The notes under the pieces were generated by a model. It made no database searches, was not told the DNA's origin, and was given only the letters and a program-made list of their open reading frames with translations. Positions 22,025 through 34,554 of a DNA stretch of 64,000 nt are shown here, one piece after another. The stretch's first letter is position 1; each line of letters begins with the position of its first letter. Where the stretch lies: contig CM034531.1 in NCBI GenBank assembly GCA_020002185.1, positions 89,899,121 through 89,963,120 of the forward strand. The letters run 5' to 3'. Position numbers and translations under genes: made by a program. Source of the DNA: Paraescarpia echinospica (taxonomy: Eukaryota > Annelida > Polychaeta > Sabellida > Siboglinidae).

Positions 22025-22135
22025 TCTTTCTTAGAAGGGTTGTACTCTCGATAAGCCAAAGGGCTTCCTTGTCCACCTGTCATCTAGAGTTAATTCTCTG
22101 GATGGCAATCTCGTTAAATCTGTTCTGGTCCTCAT
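22025..22135 (+). mobile_element. Solo 3' end of the CR1/L2-like LINE family
   Basis: It contains GGTTGTACTCTCGATAAGCC, AAAGGGCTTCCTTGTCCACC and CTGGATGGCAATCTCGTTAAATC, the 3' tail shared with the LINEs at 16205, 26309, 30472 and 50340. The insertion was extremely 5'-truncated. Confidence 0.8.
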
Positions 22136-23813
22136 TGTCCACTGGTAGTGTTTTCATGTATCATTAAATCCGCAATGTTTAAGTCCTTTGTATCAGGCTA
22201 TGGAAGAATGTTTATACAGTTTCCTCAAAATCCGATTTGCTACTGCACATCCGGTGCAATAGTATTATGTGTGACTTCAGGATACAAGAGAACGTGTTTC
22301 GGATGGAATGAGTCTTTGTAAAGCGATCGACGTGTGTACGATGGTTTAAAATAACCCTTGCTGACTGGATGACCCGTCGTATTTAAAGCATTCACCTTTA
22401 AAAACCGCAGGTTCCAAAAATCTAACGAACCGTTACTTTTCACTGATGTCAATTTTACGCAACTTTTATAGCTCTTAAATATGTCCAAGAACATTGGGAA
22501 TTCATAATTCCCGTGAATCCATATTCAGAAGATAAGTATCACCCAATTAACATAAACAGATTAATGGTAACTTGTAGCATTTTCGTAATGCTTGTTTCTC
22601 CCGCTCTGCCTCAAAGAGATTGACATGGTTGGGGGAGGGGACAAATCATTTCCCCTTTGCACTACCAAAAACTTAAAGGTACCGCTTGATCCAAATAAGA
22701 AGTCGTGTTCTCGTGTAATTTGGAGTAGTTCTAAGCTATGTATCTGTCCTCCGGGCGATCCTGGTTTCATAAGAAGTCCTATCTTACTGCTTCAGTCCCC
22801 TCCTTATAGAATAGCAGTCGTGTCACTGGGAATTTCGATTTTGATCACTTTATGAATGAAGTCTTTCGTGTTTTTTTTAACATACGAAGCATGTGTTACT
22901 GCCAATGGAGCAAACAATCATTTACATGTTCAGATATTTAAATGATTCGCTTTTGCAATCGAATACAATTCGTCGCCCTGGGGGTATGCGAGGCTGACCC
23001 CATTTGTGTTTAGCCTCATGAATCTTTGGTAGTTATAGAGCAGGTGTGGTCGAAAATGTATGTAAATAAGTAAAAATGTATGTAATCAGTACGGAAAAAA
23101 GTAATGCATACATGTGTTTCAAAGTTGTAAATACAAAGTAAGTGAACCAAATTTTTCCAAGTATAATTGATTCGTCGATGCGTTCACAGTTTGAACAGCT
23201 AACAGTAAACATGCGTGACATTTATTCTGCTGACACGTTTGTCCACTCGAATTGACTGACACCAGTAAATGGAAATCTACTTTAGTGTGTATGTGTGTTT
23301 AACAACGGATAAGCACATATGTAGTCCTCGACTCGTCAACGCCACTTGCGTATCTACGAAGAAGTCGCAGTTACACTAAACGGAAAGGTATGCGTTACAG
23401 TTACTTACAAAGTACATTTTAATGCGGCAATTTATTGCACAAAAATACTTGTCGTTTTGGGAAACGAGTATAACATATAACATTGAGTTATTTTGATAAA
23501 ACTATGATTTTTTTATATTTATATATTATACTTGCTTATGTGTATTGTATATAAAAGTATTTTCATTTTATTTCTCTAATTATGTTTGTTTTAATCTGAT
23601 TAAAAGTATTCGTCATCTTAAGGTGGGCTATAACTATAGAAAGTAATCTCGACAGAAACTTTCCGTAGTTTGTAACAAGACATATTGTCGACGACATATA
23701 CCTTGATGAATGTATTAGCAAACGAACTTTGCAATAGACTACTATGTGCGCTACCGAAAAACTGCGTCATCCAAGTTTGTGTTCAGCAATTGCACCAACA
23801 TTATATGTTTCAG
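22136..23813. other. No gene recognised
   Basis: AT-rich DNA upstream of the second complete peptide gene. I see no domain-bearing ORF. Its promoter and any 5' non-coding exon must lie in or before this stretch but cannot be placed by eye. Confidence 0.4.
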
Positions 23814-23831
23814 GATACACTCTGAGCGATC

Positions 23832-24877
23832 ATGAAGAACATTATGGTACGTTGCCTTCGAGAAAATCTTCACATGTATTTTACATATACAAAACGCACA
23901 TACACAAACGCACTCACGCACACACGCACACACGCACACAAGCGGACACCCACGCACGCACACAACATAAACGACAAAGGTTAAATATCCAATCCTTAGG
24001 ACTGATCCAAGCAGTTTTTAATTCACTTTCTGGCACACCATCTCGACGTTTCTAGGAAGCATTCAGCTGTGCTGCGATTATTGCGCAAACACTGTTCGTA
24101 CAGAATACCCTCCACAGTGTATAGTCAGGTACTGCGACCGTGTTGCCAATGTATTGTACACGTGCTTACACCATGCTCATTAGTGGTATTATAATAATGT
24201 TACAGCGTGCATGTGTGCGTGTAAGATCTTTGATGTTCCATTTTAACTGTTTCAGTTTACTCTTCTTCTGCTTGTCATAGTGACCATTGTTCGTTCCGAC
24301 TCAGAAATACAAATTAAAAAAGAGAAATTCACAGGTACGAATTCGTGTTTTGTTTGTGTTTCGTGTCGCTATGTTGCATATGTGCTGTATGGTTTGGAAT
24401 GCATCTACAATTGACAATGTCGCATAGCTAGAGGCTACTATCAGCATTTATATTACAAAGTGTATTTTTTACCAATGTTACCACACCACGCCGTACGGTC
24501 TTGTCGTATTTCATTATTGTATCACGATAAACAATACGTTTGATTCTAGCAAAATTTCAAAACACAGCTGTCTACCTATTAACAGTTATTCAGGCCGAAA
24601 TGACATTCGTGTTTATGTTATAACAAAAACAATGTGAAACCATTCATCATCACATATCATATGCATGTGAAGCGCAGGATTACAACGTGAGCATGATCAA
24701 ATGGTGTTCGTGTGCCGCGTTACAGCGTTTGAGATCAACCTCTACGAGTGTCTACAAGACTGCGCCAGAAACAACGCCGACTGCACCATCGCGTGCGAAA
24801 TCAAAGGAGAGACGCTGGGCTGCAGACAAAACTGTCACACGAACAACATGCTGTGTTTGATGGAGTGTTTGGAATGA
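23832..24877 (+). CDS. Second complete secreted cysteine-rich peptide gene (three coding exons, 81 aa), divergent subtype
   Basis: A TTTCAG acceptor at 23813 opens a 5'UTR stretch. The coding exons are 23832-23846 (ATG plus four codons, MKNIM, then GTACGT), 24256-24334 (TTTCAG; FTLLLLVIVTIV then RSDSE, donor GTACGA) and 24726-24877 (TACAG to TGA). Phases 0 and 1 equal those of the gene at 10927. The signal peptide is about 19 residues, followed by a Lys/Glu-rich stretch that may be a propeptide. The eight cysteines are spaced 3-6-3-8-3-6-3, so both modules are kept but the linker is four residues shorter. Apart from the Cys frame little sequence is shared with the paralogues, as expected of rapidly evolving secreted peptides. 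Introns are 409 and 391 bases. Intron 1 holds a CA microsatellite (about 23889-23965). An AATAAA lies at 25410. Function is inferred only. Confidence 0.82.
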
Positions 24878-26308
24878 ACCATGGCCAAAATCTACTCAAA
24901 CACAAGCATGCGGTCGACTGTGTATATTCGCAGGCCAGCGACAACATATCATGCTGTGGTTTAGGTTGTTTGTTTTTCCAGATAGATCTTTCAACACTGG
25001 CTTCTCATAAACTATTATCCTTACGCGATAAAAAGATTGCGTATATTTTTTGGTAAAATATTCGTGACCTTGCTGCGGCATCGTCAACAGCGAGTTTCAT
25101 ATTAAGCTATCATATATTGACACATAATTTGTGCTGGAACGCGTATTTGGATTCACTCATTCATATATATCACAACTCATCTTCAGATAATACCGTTATC
25201 TTAGAAGGAAACTAGTCTACTCCCAAAATGTTGATTTATTTCGCTGATTATTGTTGACCAGCCGTACAGCTAGTTGAAACTCAGCGACTCGATTGAACAT
25301 TTTGTTAGTTACAAATTATTAAGCATTGGAATGTATTACTGTCGTTTCATTATAATTATTGGTAACCCAAGAAAAGCGCGATGTGGTTGACATGTTGGTA
25401 TGATTCGAAAATAAACATGTGTTTCGGCTGTGGATGACATATTTATTTTCCGCGTAAAGTTCAAAAGCCCTTCGAATAAAATGATAAATGGCTGTCGACA
25501 AGAGACTCTTGTCCGGTCAAGTCGTCTTTATGAGCTAGAAATTCACAATGTCAAGTCCATATTTCATTCTCCAACAAGATCAACATACACGATGTTACAT
25601 CACATTATATTTACATACTTGAACACCTCCAAGGATGTGTTGTTTGAGCTTGTAAAACATATTATTTCCAGCTATTAGTTTATTGTATGTAAATTGCAAT
25701 GATTGTTTATTTGTTTACGATATAGGTGTGATTGTTATATTAATATATTAATTATGAGAATAGTCTTAATAAACTACTTAACCTATTATGTGGTGTTGTT
25801 ATTAAATCAGGTTGAAGGTAAATTAAGTGTTGTTAGTAATATAATTTGTGATTCGTCAGTTGCTAACGTTATTTCCCACACCAGAATACAGCTAGCATTA
25901 ATCCAAACGCCACTATGCACAAATGCATGTTAACATTACACACTCACACTATTTTAAACCAACTTTGCTTATTATAATGCTTGAGAAATTCACAACCTAG
26001 ACTCACATATACGAAAATCAACGAAGCGTATACGCATGGCGAAATAAAATAAGGGTGGCACTTTAAGACATTTGCTTTTTGGTGTCCGTATCCAACGACG
26101 TGTACAAGTAACCGTTTTCTCGGACATCTAAGACGAGGATAACACTTTGTGGGATTAGCTTTTTACAAGTGTTACCACTTTGGAAATAGACTGGAACTTA
26201 AGTTCTATGGTGCATAGCTACTTCAGTTCATCAAGCAAACCAGTTCATGCTGGACTTGTCGCGCTGACATTTCGAGATTCCACTTCAAGTTCCAAGATGG
26301 TAGATGAG
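24878..26308. other. 3' flank of gene 2 and decayed upstream region of the orphan exon
   Basis: No intact exon is seen. Positions about 26190-26300 align with about 37045-37160 (GGAAATAGACTGGAACTTAAG...GCATAGCTACTTCAGTTCA...AAACCAGTT). Positions about 26069-26110 may be a shortened version of 36917-36990, where a signal-peptide-like exon lies. The signal exon of the orphan last exon at 27908 may therefore have decayed here. Confidence 0.4.
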
Positions 26309-27660
26309 ACAAGATTTAACAAGATTTAACAAGATTGCCATCCAGAGAATTAACTCTAGATGGCCGGTGGACAAGGAAGCCCTTTGGCTTATCGTGAGTC
26401 CAACCCTTTTATCTACATATAGCCTTCCCTTCTGAGGTATGTGTCGATTTTATTTTTAAATATATTCACACTCCTAGCACCCACACAATCATCAGATAAT
26501 CTGTTCCATTCATTCACAGTCCTTTGTGAAAATGAAAACTTTCTTACGTCTAATCTACACTGCTCCTTTACTAATGTAACTTCATGTCCTCTAGTCTTTA
26601 TATCTTTCTTAACTAAAAACAACATATTTCTGTCAATATTTTCATAACCATTCAATATTTTAAACACTTCTATCTGATCTCCTCTCAATCTTCTGGTCTC
26701 TAGTGTTGTTAAACCACCTTCTTTTAGGCGGTTTTCATAACTAAGATCCCTCAGTTTTTGTATCATTTTAGTCGCTCTCCTCTGTAATCTTTCTAGCATA
26801 TCTATGTCCATCTTGCGGTATGGCCTCCACGCTTGTATACAATATTCTAAATAAGGCCTAATTATTGTTTTGTACAGCGGTAATATTAGTGCTTTTTCTT
26901 TATATGCTATATTTCGCCTAATCAATCCAAGGATTTGATTTCCTTTTGAAGCTACAATTCCACACTGCTCTGAAACCTTCATGTCAGCACTAATTGTCAG
27001 CCCTAAGTCTTTTTCTTTTATAGTTGTACTTAGTACAGTTCCCCCCATTGTATATTCTACATATTCGTTCCCATGTCCTGTGTGAAGGCATTTACATTTC
27101 CCAAAATTGAACAACATTTGCCACTTTTCAGACCATTTGATCAACCTGTCAAGATCATCTTGTAAATGCTGTCTATCTCCATCACTTTTAATCCTTCTAA
27201 ACACGTTTGTATCATTTGCAAATTTCAAAACCTTGCTAGCTATATCATCGTCCAAATAGTTTATATATATTAAGAATAATGTAGGTCCCAGTACTGATCC
27301 CTGTGGAACCCCACTCAAAACTGATTTCCAGTTTGAAGCCTCCCCATCAACAACTACCCGTTGTCTTCTGTCAATCAGCCATTTTTCTATCCAGTTAATT
27401 ATACCATTTCCTATGCCATGGGCCTTTAGTTTAAGCAGTAATCTTTGATGTGGCACTTAGTCGAAAGCTTTTTGAAAATCTAAGTAGATGATATCTACTG
27501 GTGATCCATCATCTACCCACTTAGTGATTTCTTCCAAAAACATAACATATTTGTTAAGCATGACCTCGCTTTTAGAAACCCATGTTGAGATGGGTTTAAG
27601 AAGTTATGTTTAACAAGAAAATCCACCATGTGATCTTTAATTAGTCTTTCTAATAATTTA
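26309..27660 (-). mobile_element. CR1/L2-like LINE, 5'-truncated, RT active site altered
   Basis: The 3' tail is at the left (ACAAGATTTAACAAGATTTAAC, then the GATGGC.GGTGGACAAGGAAGCC word). An open frame of 347 codons covers 27456-26413: HQRLLLKL, GVPQGSVLGPTLFLIYIN, then KFANDTNVFRRI where relatives have FADDT, so a catalytic Asp is Asn. The thumb region follows (KEKDLGLTISADMKVSEQCG). Upstream, HNFLNPSQHGFLKARSCLTNMLCF at about 27513-27620 is out of frame. The element ends at a GT-rich tract near 27660. It lies just upstream of the orphan peptide exon, probably inside the former intron 2. Confidence 0.9.
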
Positions 27661-27664
27661 CAAA

Positions 27665-27790
27665 TCGAATGCGCTTGTGCGCGTGTGCGTATTTGTGTGT
27701 GAGTGTGTGAGTGTGTGAGTGTGTGTATTTTAGTGTGTGTGCGTGCGTACGTGTGTGCAATCGATCGTGCGTACATGCGTGCGTACGTGG
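27665..27790. repeat. GT/GTGC-rich microsatellite
   Basis: Imperfect GTGTGAGT and GTGCGTAC units just before the orphan last exon. It corresponds to the GT-rich stretch at 12058-12140 in the complete gene. Confidence 0.85.
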
Positions 27791-27907
27791 GTGGAGGCGA
27801 ACGAGCATTAATGTTCTGTGTTTGCGAGAGCTTGTAGGTATTTGCGAGACATTTATAGTTACGTACACATGATATGTTAGTGATAGATCCAACATAAACT
27901 ATTTCAG

Positions 27908-28071
27908 ATATCGAGAAAGAGTATCAAGGATGTATGCACCTCTGTGACAAAGACCTCGCCTATTGCATCTCGACGTGTGACAACCAGTTTAAAGTTGACA
28001 ATGACGTGAACGTTTGCGAGCACACATGCTACGCATACAACGAATACTGCGTTGTGCACTGTTTTCGTTAA
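27908..28071 (+). CDS. Orphan last exon of the peptide family, open and intact
   Basis: The acceptor ATTTCAG ends at 27907. The exon is phase 1 and 164 bases long, exactly as at 12202-12365, and ends in TAA. All eight cysteines are kept (3-6-3-12-3-6-3), with motifs CDKDLAYC, NDVNVCEHTC and YCVVHCF. It differs from the 12202 exon at scattered positions and has no stop or frameshift. I find no matching 15-base first exon or signal exon between 24900 and 27900. A LINE (26309-27660) occupies the likely intron. It is either a gene whose first exons were lost or decayed, or an exon spliced to the upstream gene at 23832, whose exon 2 ends in the same phase. Transcript data would decide. Confidence 0.75.
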
Positions 28072-29239
28072 CAGTTGTATCATACACTTTCTCCGACAAG
28101 AAGTCTTCCTGCTTATGGAGGAGACTCGCACTATCGTCTTTGATTAATATGCCCTGTATAGATATGATACATTCAACATCTCGTCTACTTGCCCGTGAAA
28201 ATATGAAGTGTTTATTTAATATACAATAAGATAATGAAAATACTATCATGTTGTTGAATCATTATTATTTTATGTTTCTGCTGCCCTATCCTGCCCTCGT
28301 TTATAAGATTAGAATGGGCAGTATTCTTCACAATTACTCTGATGGAAAGGTTTCACAAAGATAACAACAGTCGGACTCTTGACAAACCAATGGCTAAATA
28401 TGTATATCTTCCCTTTTGGCGGTTCTGCTCTGATTGGCAATCGTGTTCTTATTAAATCTTGTACACACTGTGGATCTTCCCCTGATGTGTACATGTACTC
28501 ATCCCGGGAACATGATGGACTCTCTGGTCTACCGGCTAATCCTGGACTCATATAAACGATAGATTAATCTCAAATGGCATCGTTTGACTGTTCTCATATA
28601 ATTGCACAAATTGGGCAATAGTTAGTACAATAGGTGTTTAGAGCATCATGTCTACCTGTACAGTTCGTATGATTTGGTTACAATTGCGTACGTACACGTG
28701 GAATACATACTGGTACGTCATTTTAAGTGGGGGAACGTTCTCACATAATTACACAAATTGGGCAATAGTTAGTACAATAGGTGTTTATCTTTACAGTTCA
28801 TAGCCGTTGCTTATTACACAGTTGCCTACGTACCCGTGGAATACACATTGTTCTGTAATTGTAAGTGGGGTGGGGGGACGATGAACAAAAACAGCCTACA
28901 CCATGAGGTCAGTGAGATAAGTGAGCGGGGATCAGGTACACCGGTGTAGATGATAATGGTGTCGCTGCAACGCGGATTTGACGTCATTATAATATGTATT
29001 ACATCCAACTGCCAGTAGGCATAGATCGCTAAACCACGTTAACCAAACCACTAACTGCTTTTACACGAAATGTTTGGTTTGGGAATTGTAAAATCTAGCG
29101 CAGGGATGTAATACTCTCCGCAGTAACATCACATATATTCCACCTGCCTACTGCGAAAAAACTAAAATGAAGAATTATCCGACTATGCAACGAAAACACA
29201 CAACACACAATTATAGAAGTAGACTCCATCTATATTAAT

Positions 29240-29345
29240 TGTAGAACCCGGGTTCGAATCCTATGCTGCCGTGTCGACCCTCGGGCAGGTCGTTCACTCT
29301 ACGTTGCTCTAGTTCCCTCAGCTGCATGAATGAGTAGCTGGCTAT
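29240..29345 (+). repeat. tRNA-derived SINE remnant, orthologous position to 13385
   Basis: CCCGGGTTCGAATCC (box B), then GCTGCCGTGTCGACCCTCGGGCAGG and GTTCACTCTACGTTGCTCTAGTTCCCTCAGCTGCATGAATGAGTAGCTGG. It is better preserved than the partner at 13385-13500. Confidence 0.6.
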
Positions 29346-29384
29346 AGACAGTGATGCACACCCCCCACCCACACAGAGACACAC

Positions 29385-29555
<171 letters not shown>

Positions 29556-30471
29556 AACACACTTACTCTTATGCTAAAAGTGTTGTGATCGTAATGTAAT
29601 TATCATAGTTGCTTTTGTACCGGTGACGTTTGTGTGTGGTATTTTGCAAATTGCGTTACAATATGTCGACCTTCGGGTCGCCCAATGATTTTTTATTGCC
29701 ATTTGAATATACAGCAATACCGCGTAACATTCGATGCCACCAAGCCAGAAACATATCTATACAAAGGTAAACATGTTGAATAATTTGAGGATCATGCTTA
29801 CAACCTCAAAACAAATTTTCAATAAATATCATCAAGTGGTTTAAGATTTTAAAGCTACCACGGAACAATAGTCTTAATCAAAATCCCCAACATAGATACG
29901 ACACAATCACGAAGTAATCACATAGTATTCTTGATGCTATGGAGCGGACAGGTAAACACATCTGGTTTTAACTATACAAAACCAATGTTTGTAGCACGAT
30001 CACGATATAACTGTGAAGTGAAAAAGAGTAATGACAGTGACAACGTGAACAACCGCAGTGACAGTTATGACAATGCCAGTGACAATTACAGAGTCAGTGA
30101 GGACAATGACAGTGACAATTTCAAACTTAATCATTATTTTTATTATATAGTTGTTATTGTATGCTCATTGTATATTTGATGTGTCTGTATTTTTTAATAG
30201 CAAGTCACATTCCTAATTGACATGTATTTTATGTCGATCATGGCAATAAAGTATCTGTATGAATGACGAAAACGACAGTCTGAAAAATACATTGACAGTG
30301 ACGGTGAAAACAATGCCAGCGATACTGAGGACAATGAGGAATTTACAGACATAATATTGACAATGACCATGAGGAAAATGTCTATGACAGTTAGAATACT
30401 GTCTATCATTTGCGCTCAAAGAGTGGTCGCCATCTTAGTAGGGTCAACAAACATTCTGACTTGTTATGCAG

Positions 30472-32561
30472 AACAAGATTTAACAAGATTTAACAAGATT
30501 GCCATCCAAAAAATTACTCTGGATGGCAGGTGGACAAGGAAGCCTTTTGGCTTATCGAGAGTCCAATACTTTTTATCTACATGTATCCCGCCTTTTTAAG
30601 GTGTGTGTCGATTTTATTTTTAAACATATTCACGCTACTAGCACCAACACAATCAGGAGATAATCTGTTCCATTCATTTACAGTCCTTTGTGAGAATGAG
30701 AACTTTCTTATATCTAATCTACACTGCTCCTTTACTAATGTAGCTTCATGTCCTCTGGTCCTTCTATTTTTCTTAACTGAGAAAAAAATGTTTCTATCAA
30801 TATTTTCATAACCATTCAATATTATAAACATTTCTATGTGATCTCCTCTCAATCTCCTGGTCTCTAATGTTGTTAAACCACATTCTTTTAGGCGTATTTC
30901 GTAACTAAGATCCCTCAGATTTTGTATCATTTTAGTCGCTCTCCTCTGTACTTTTTCTAGCATATCTATGTCCTTCTTGCGATATGGCCTCCATGCTTGT
31001 ATACAATATTCTAAATGAGGCCTCACTATTGTTTTGTACAGCGGTACTATTAATTCTTTTTTCTTATACGCTATATTTCGCCTAATTAATCCAAGGATTT
31101 GATTTCCCTTTGACGCTGCAATTCCGCACTGCTCTGAAACCTTCATATCAGCACTAATGGTTAACCCCAAGTCCTTTTCTTTTACAGTAGTACTTAGAAC
31201 AGTACCCCCCATTTTATATTTTACCTCTTCATTCCCATGACCTGTGTGGAGGCATTTACATTTCCCAAAATTGAACAGCATTTGCCACTTTTCAGACCAT
31301 TTGATCAACCTATCAAGATCAGCTTGTAAATGCTGTCTGTCTCCATCACTTTTAATCCTTCTAAACACTTTTGTATCATCCGCAAATTTTAACACCTTGC
31401 TTGTTATATCATCGTCCAAATCTTTGATATATATTAAGAATAATATAGGTCCTAGTACTGATCCCTGTGGTACCCCACTCAATACCGATTTCCAGTTTGA
31501 AGCCTCCCCATCAACTACTACACGTTGTCTTCTGTCAATCAGCCATTGTTCTATCCAGTTTATTATACCATTTCCATTCAGCCATTTTTCTATCCAGTTT
31601 ATTATACCAGTTCCTATGCCATGGGCCTTTAGTAGCTTAAGGAGTAATCTTTGATGTGGTACTTTGTCGAAAGCTTTTTGAAAATCTAAATAGATGATAT
31701 CTACTGGTGATCCCTCATCTACCCACCTAGTGATGTCTTCCAAAAAACATAACATATTTGTTAAGCATGACCTCGCTTTTAAAAACCCATGTTGAGATGG
31801 GTTTATCAAGTTATGTTTAACAAGAAAATGTGATCTTTAATTAGTCTTTCTAATAATTTGCAAATCACTGATGTTAAACTCACTGGTCTATAGTTCTCCG
31901 ACTTGTTTCTCGAACCTTTTTTAAATAACGGTATAATGTTTGCCTCTTTCCATTCTAAACTGTTGCAAGCGGTACGCTAATTTGTTCTACAATTTCCAAT
32001 AGTAGTTTGGGCGGAATCCCGTCCACTCCAGGTGATTTATTATCCTTCATAGCCCTTATTTTCTTAGCTACCATTTCCGAGGTTACAACTAACTGTCCTA
32101 AATAGTCTGAATCTGCCCCCTTGAACTTAGCCTCTGGTACTGGCAGTGAACTAATATCTTCCCTGGTAAACACTGAACTAAAATACTAATTCAGGTCTTC
32201 TGCCATTAAGAATCCCTCTGATATTGTATTTCCAGCACTATCTTCTAGAGGACCGACCTTATCCTGAACTTTCTGTTTGCTTCGAATATACGCATAAAAA
32301 CTCTTACTGTCATGTTTTATATTACTAGCTAATTTTTTTTCATAGCTTCTCTTTGAATTTCTAATTTCAGCTGTAGCTTGATTAAGTGCTTCTTTATAAA
32401 TGTTGTAGTCTTCATCGTTTCCAGTACATCTATATGACTTCCACATCATTTGTTTATACTTAATTTTTCTAATGGCTTCTTTCGATAAGTGTTTCTTTTT
32501 AGACCGTTTCCCTTGTTTTTTGAAAGGTACAAATTTATCGACTATGCACTTAATAATATGT
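30472..32561 (-). mobile_element. CR1/L2-like LINE with long open RT frame
   Basis: The tail at 30472 is tandem AACAAGATTT. A 410-codon frame (31809-30577) has DIIYLDFQKAFDKVPHQRLL, GVPQGSVLGPILFLIYIKDLDDD, an intact KFADDTKVFRRI site and the thumb. An internal duplication of about 45 bases repeats GIINWIE.WL (about 31555-31610). Upstream pieces (VDGIPPKLLLEIVEQISVPL at 32173-31955; a Lys-rich linker KQGKRSKKKHLSKEAIRKIKY at 32566-32186) are separated by stops and a small deletion. The endonuclease is missing. At 32561 it joins the next LINE fragment. Confidence 0.9.
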
Positions 32562-34098
32562 TCCATTCATTTACAGTCCTTTGTGAAAATGAGAACTTTC
32601 TTATATCTAATCTACACTGCTCCTTTGCTAATGTAACTTCATGTCCTCTAGTCCTTCTATCTTTCTTAACTGAGAAAAACATATTTCTATCAATATTAAA
32701 CACTTCTATCTGATCTCCTCTCAATCTCCTGGTCTCTAGTGTTGTTAAACCACATTCTTTTAGGCGAATTTCATAACTAAGATCCCTCAGTTTTGATATC
32801 ATTCTAGTCGCCCTCTTCTGTACTCTTTCTAGCATATCTATGTCCTACCTGCGATACGGCCTCCACGCTTGAATACAATATTCTAAATGAGGCCTCACTA
32901 TTGCTTTGTACAGCGGTATTATTAGTTCTTTTTCCTTACATGCTATATTTCGCCTAATTAAGCCAAGGATTTGATTTCCCTTTGAAGCTGCAATTCCGCA
33001 CTGCTCTGAAACCTTCATATCAGCACTAATGGTTAACCCTAAGTCCTTTTCTTTTACAGTAGTACTTAGTACAGTACCCCCCCATTGTATATTCTACCTC
33101 TTCGTTCCCATGTCCTGCGTGGAGGCATTTCCATTTCCCAAAATTGAACAGCATTTGCCACTTTTCAAACCATTTGATCAACTTGTCAAGATCGTCTTGT
33201 AAATGTTGTCTATCTCCATCACTTTTAATCGTTTTAAACACTTTTGTATCATCCGCAAATTTCAACACCTTGCTTGCTATTTCATCATCCAAATCGTTAA
33301 TATATATTAAGAATAATATAGGTCCTAGTACTGATCCCTGTGGTACTCCACTCAATACCGATTTCCAGTTTGAAGCCTCCCCATCAACTACTACACGTTG
33401 TCTTCTGTCAATCAGCCATTTTTCTATCCAGTTTATTATACCATTTCCTATGCCATGGGACTTTAGTTTAAGCAGTAATCTTTGATGTGGTACTTTGTTG
33501 AAAGCTTTTTGAAAATCTAAGTAGACGATATCTACTGGTGATCCCTCATCTACCCACTTAGTGATGCCTTCCAAAAAATAACATTTATTAAGCATGACCT
33601 CGCTTGAAAAAACCCATGTTGAGATGGGTTTATCAAGTTATGTTTAACAACAAAATCCACCATGTGATCTTTAATTAGTCTTTCTAATAATTTGCAAATC
33701 ACTGATGTTAAACTCACTGGACTATAGTTCTCTGACTTGTTTCTCGAACCATTTTTAAGTAACGGTATAATGTTTGCCTCTTTCCATTCTAAAATAAATC
33801 ACTCCCTCTTCTAATGACAAATTGAAAACTGTTGCAAGCCGTACGCTAATTTGTTCTACAATTTCCAGTAGTAGCTTGGGCGGAATCCCATCCACTCCAG
33901 GTGATTTAGTATCCTTCATAGCCCTTATTTTCTTAGCTACCATTTCCGGGGTTACAATTAATTGTCCTAAATAGTCTGAATCTGCCCCCTTGAACTTAGC
34001 CTCTGGTACTGGCAGTGAACTAATATCTTCTCTGGTAAACACTGAACTAAAGTAGTCATTCAGGTATTCTGCCATTAAGAATCCCTGTGATATTATAA
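32562..34098 (-). mobile_element. Second CR1/L2-like LINE fragment, lacking its 3' tail
   Basis: From right to left: AEYLNDYFSSVFTREDISSLPVPEAKF (34075-33755), then DIVYLDFQKAFNKVPHQRLL, GVPQGSVLGPILFLIYINDLDDE, KFADDTKVFKTI (33595-33026) and a C-terminal stretch RRATRMISKLRDLSYEIRLKECG (about 32835). It has frameshifts between the pieces. It begins at the left inside the C-terminal coding region and lacks the UTR tail, so it was cut where it meets the neighbouring LINE. Confidence 0.9.
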
Positions 34099-34287
34099 GT
34101 AGTTATAACGTTGTCCACGGTACAGGTCATGACCCGAGATCAAAGGGTTTTTCGTTTTTTATAAGTAGAATTTTTGCGTTTTTTATCAGTCAGGGCACAT
34201 TCTGAGCGCTTTGGAATGTTACTTATAAAATACTTGGAATGTTACTTATAAAAAAATTGATTGACAGGTCCACGGAAGAGAGTGTGC
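34099..34287. other. Short spacer with ACTTATAAAA repeats
   Basis: Contains GGAATGTTACTTATAAAA twice (about 34212-34255) and TTTTTTATAAGTAGAA/TTTTTTATCAGTCAGG pairs. No gene. Confidence 0.5.
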
Positions 34288-34495
34288 CGACATCTAGTGA
34301 CTAATTAGGTAATTAATTAGGTACTAATTAGCAACAAGTGAGTAGTGCATTCACTGGCGGCAGCACTAGCGATAAGTAAAAATAGTAATTCGACATCTAG
34401 TGACTAATTAGGTAATTAATTAGGTACTAATTAGCAACAAGTGAGTAGTGCATTCACTGGAGGGCAGCACTAGCAATAAGTAAAAATAGTAATTT
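34288..34495. repeat. 103-bp tandem duplication rich in TAATTAGG
   Basis: CGACATCTAGTGACTAATTAGG starts at 34288 and again at 34391. The two units are almost identical through GCAGCACTAGC.ATAAGTAAAAATAGTAATT. Confidence 0.95.
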
Positions 34496-34554
34496 CCAAC
34501 TAATTAGTACTAATTAGGTATACGGCGGTGTGTGTGAAGTAGGAAAGCTTGTAG

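Noticed and set aside
25756..25830. Hydrophobic stretch MRIVLINYLTYYVVLLL as signal exon for the orphan last exon
   Set aside because: It ends at a phase-1 GT but has no phase-0 acceptor, and the residues look like AT-rich chance coding.
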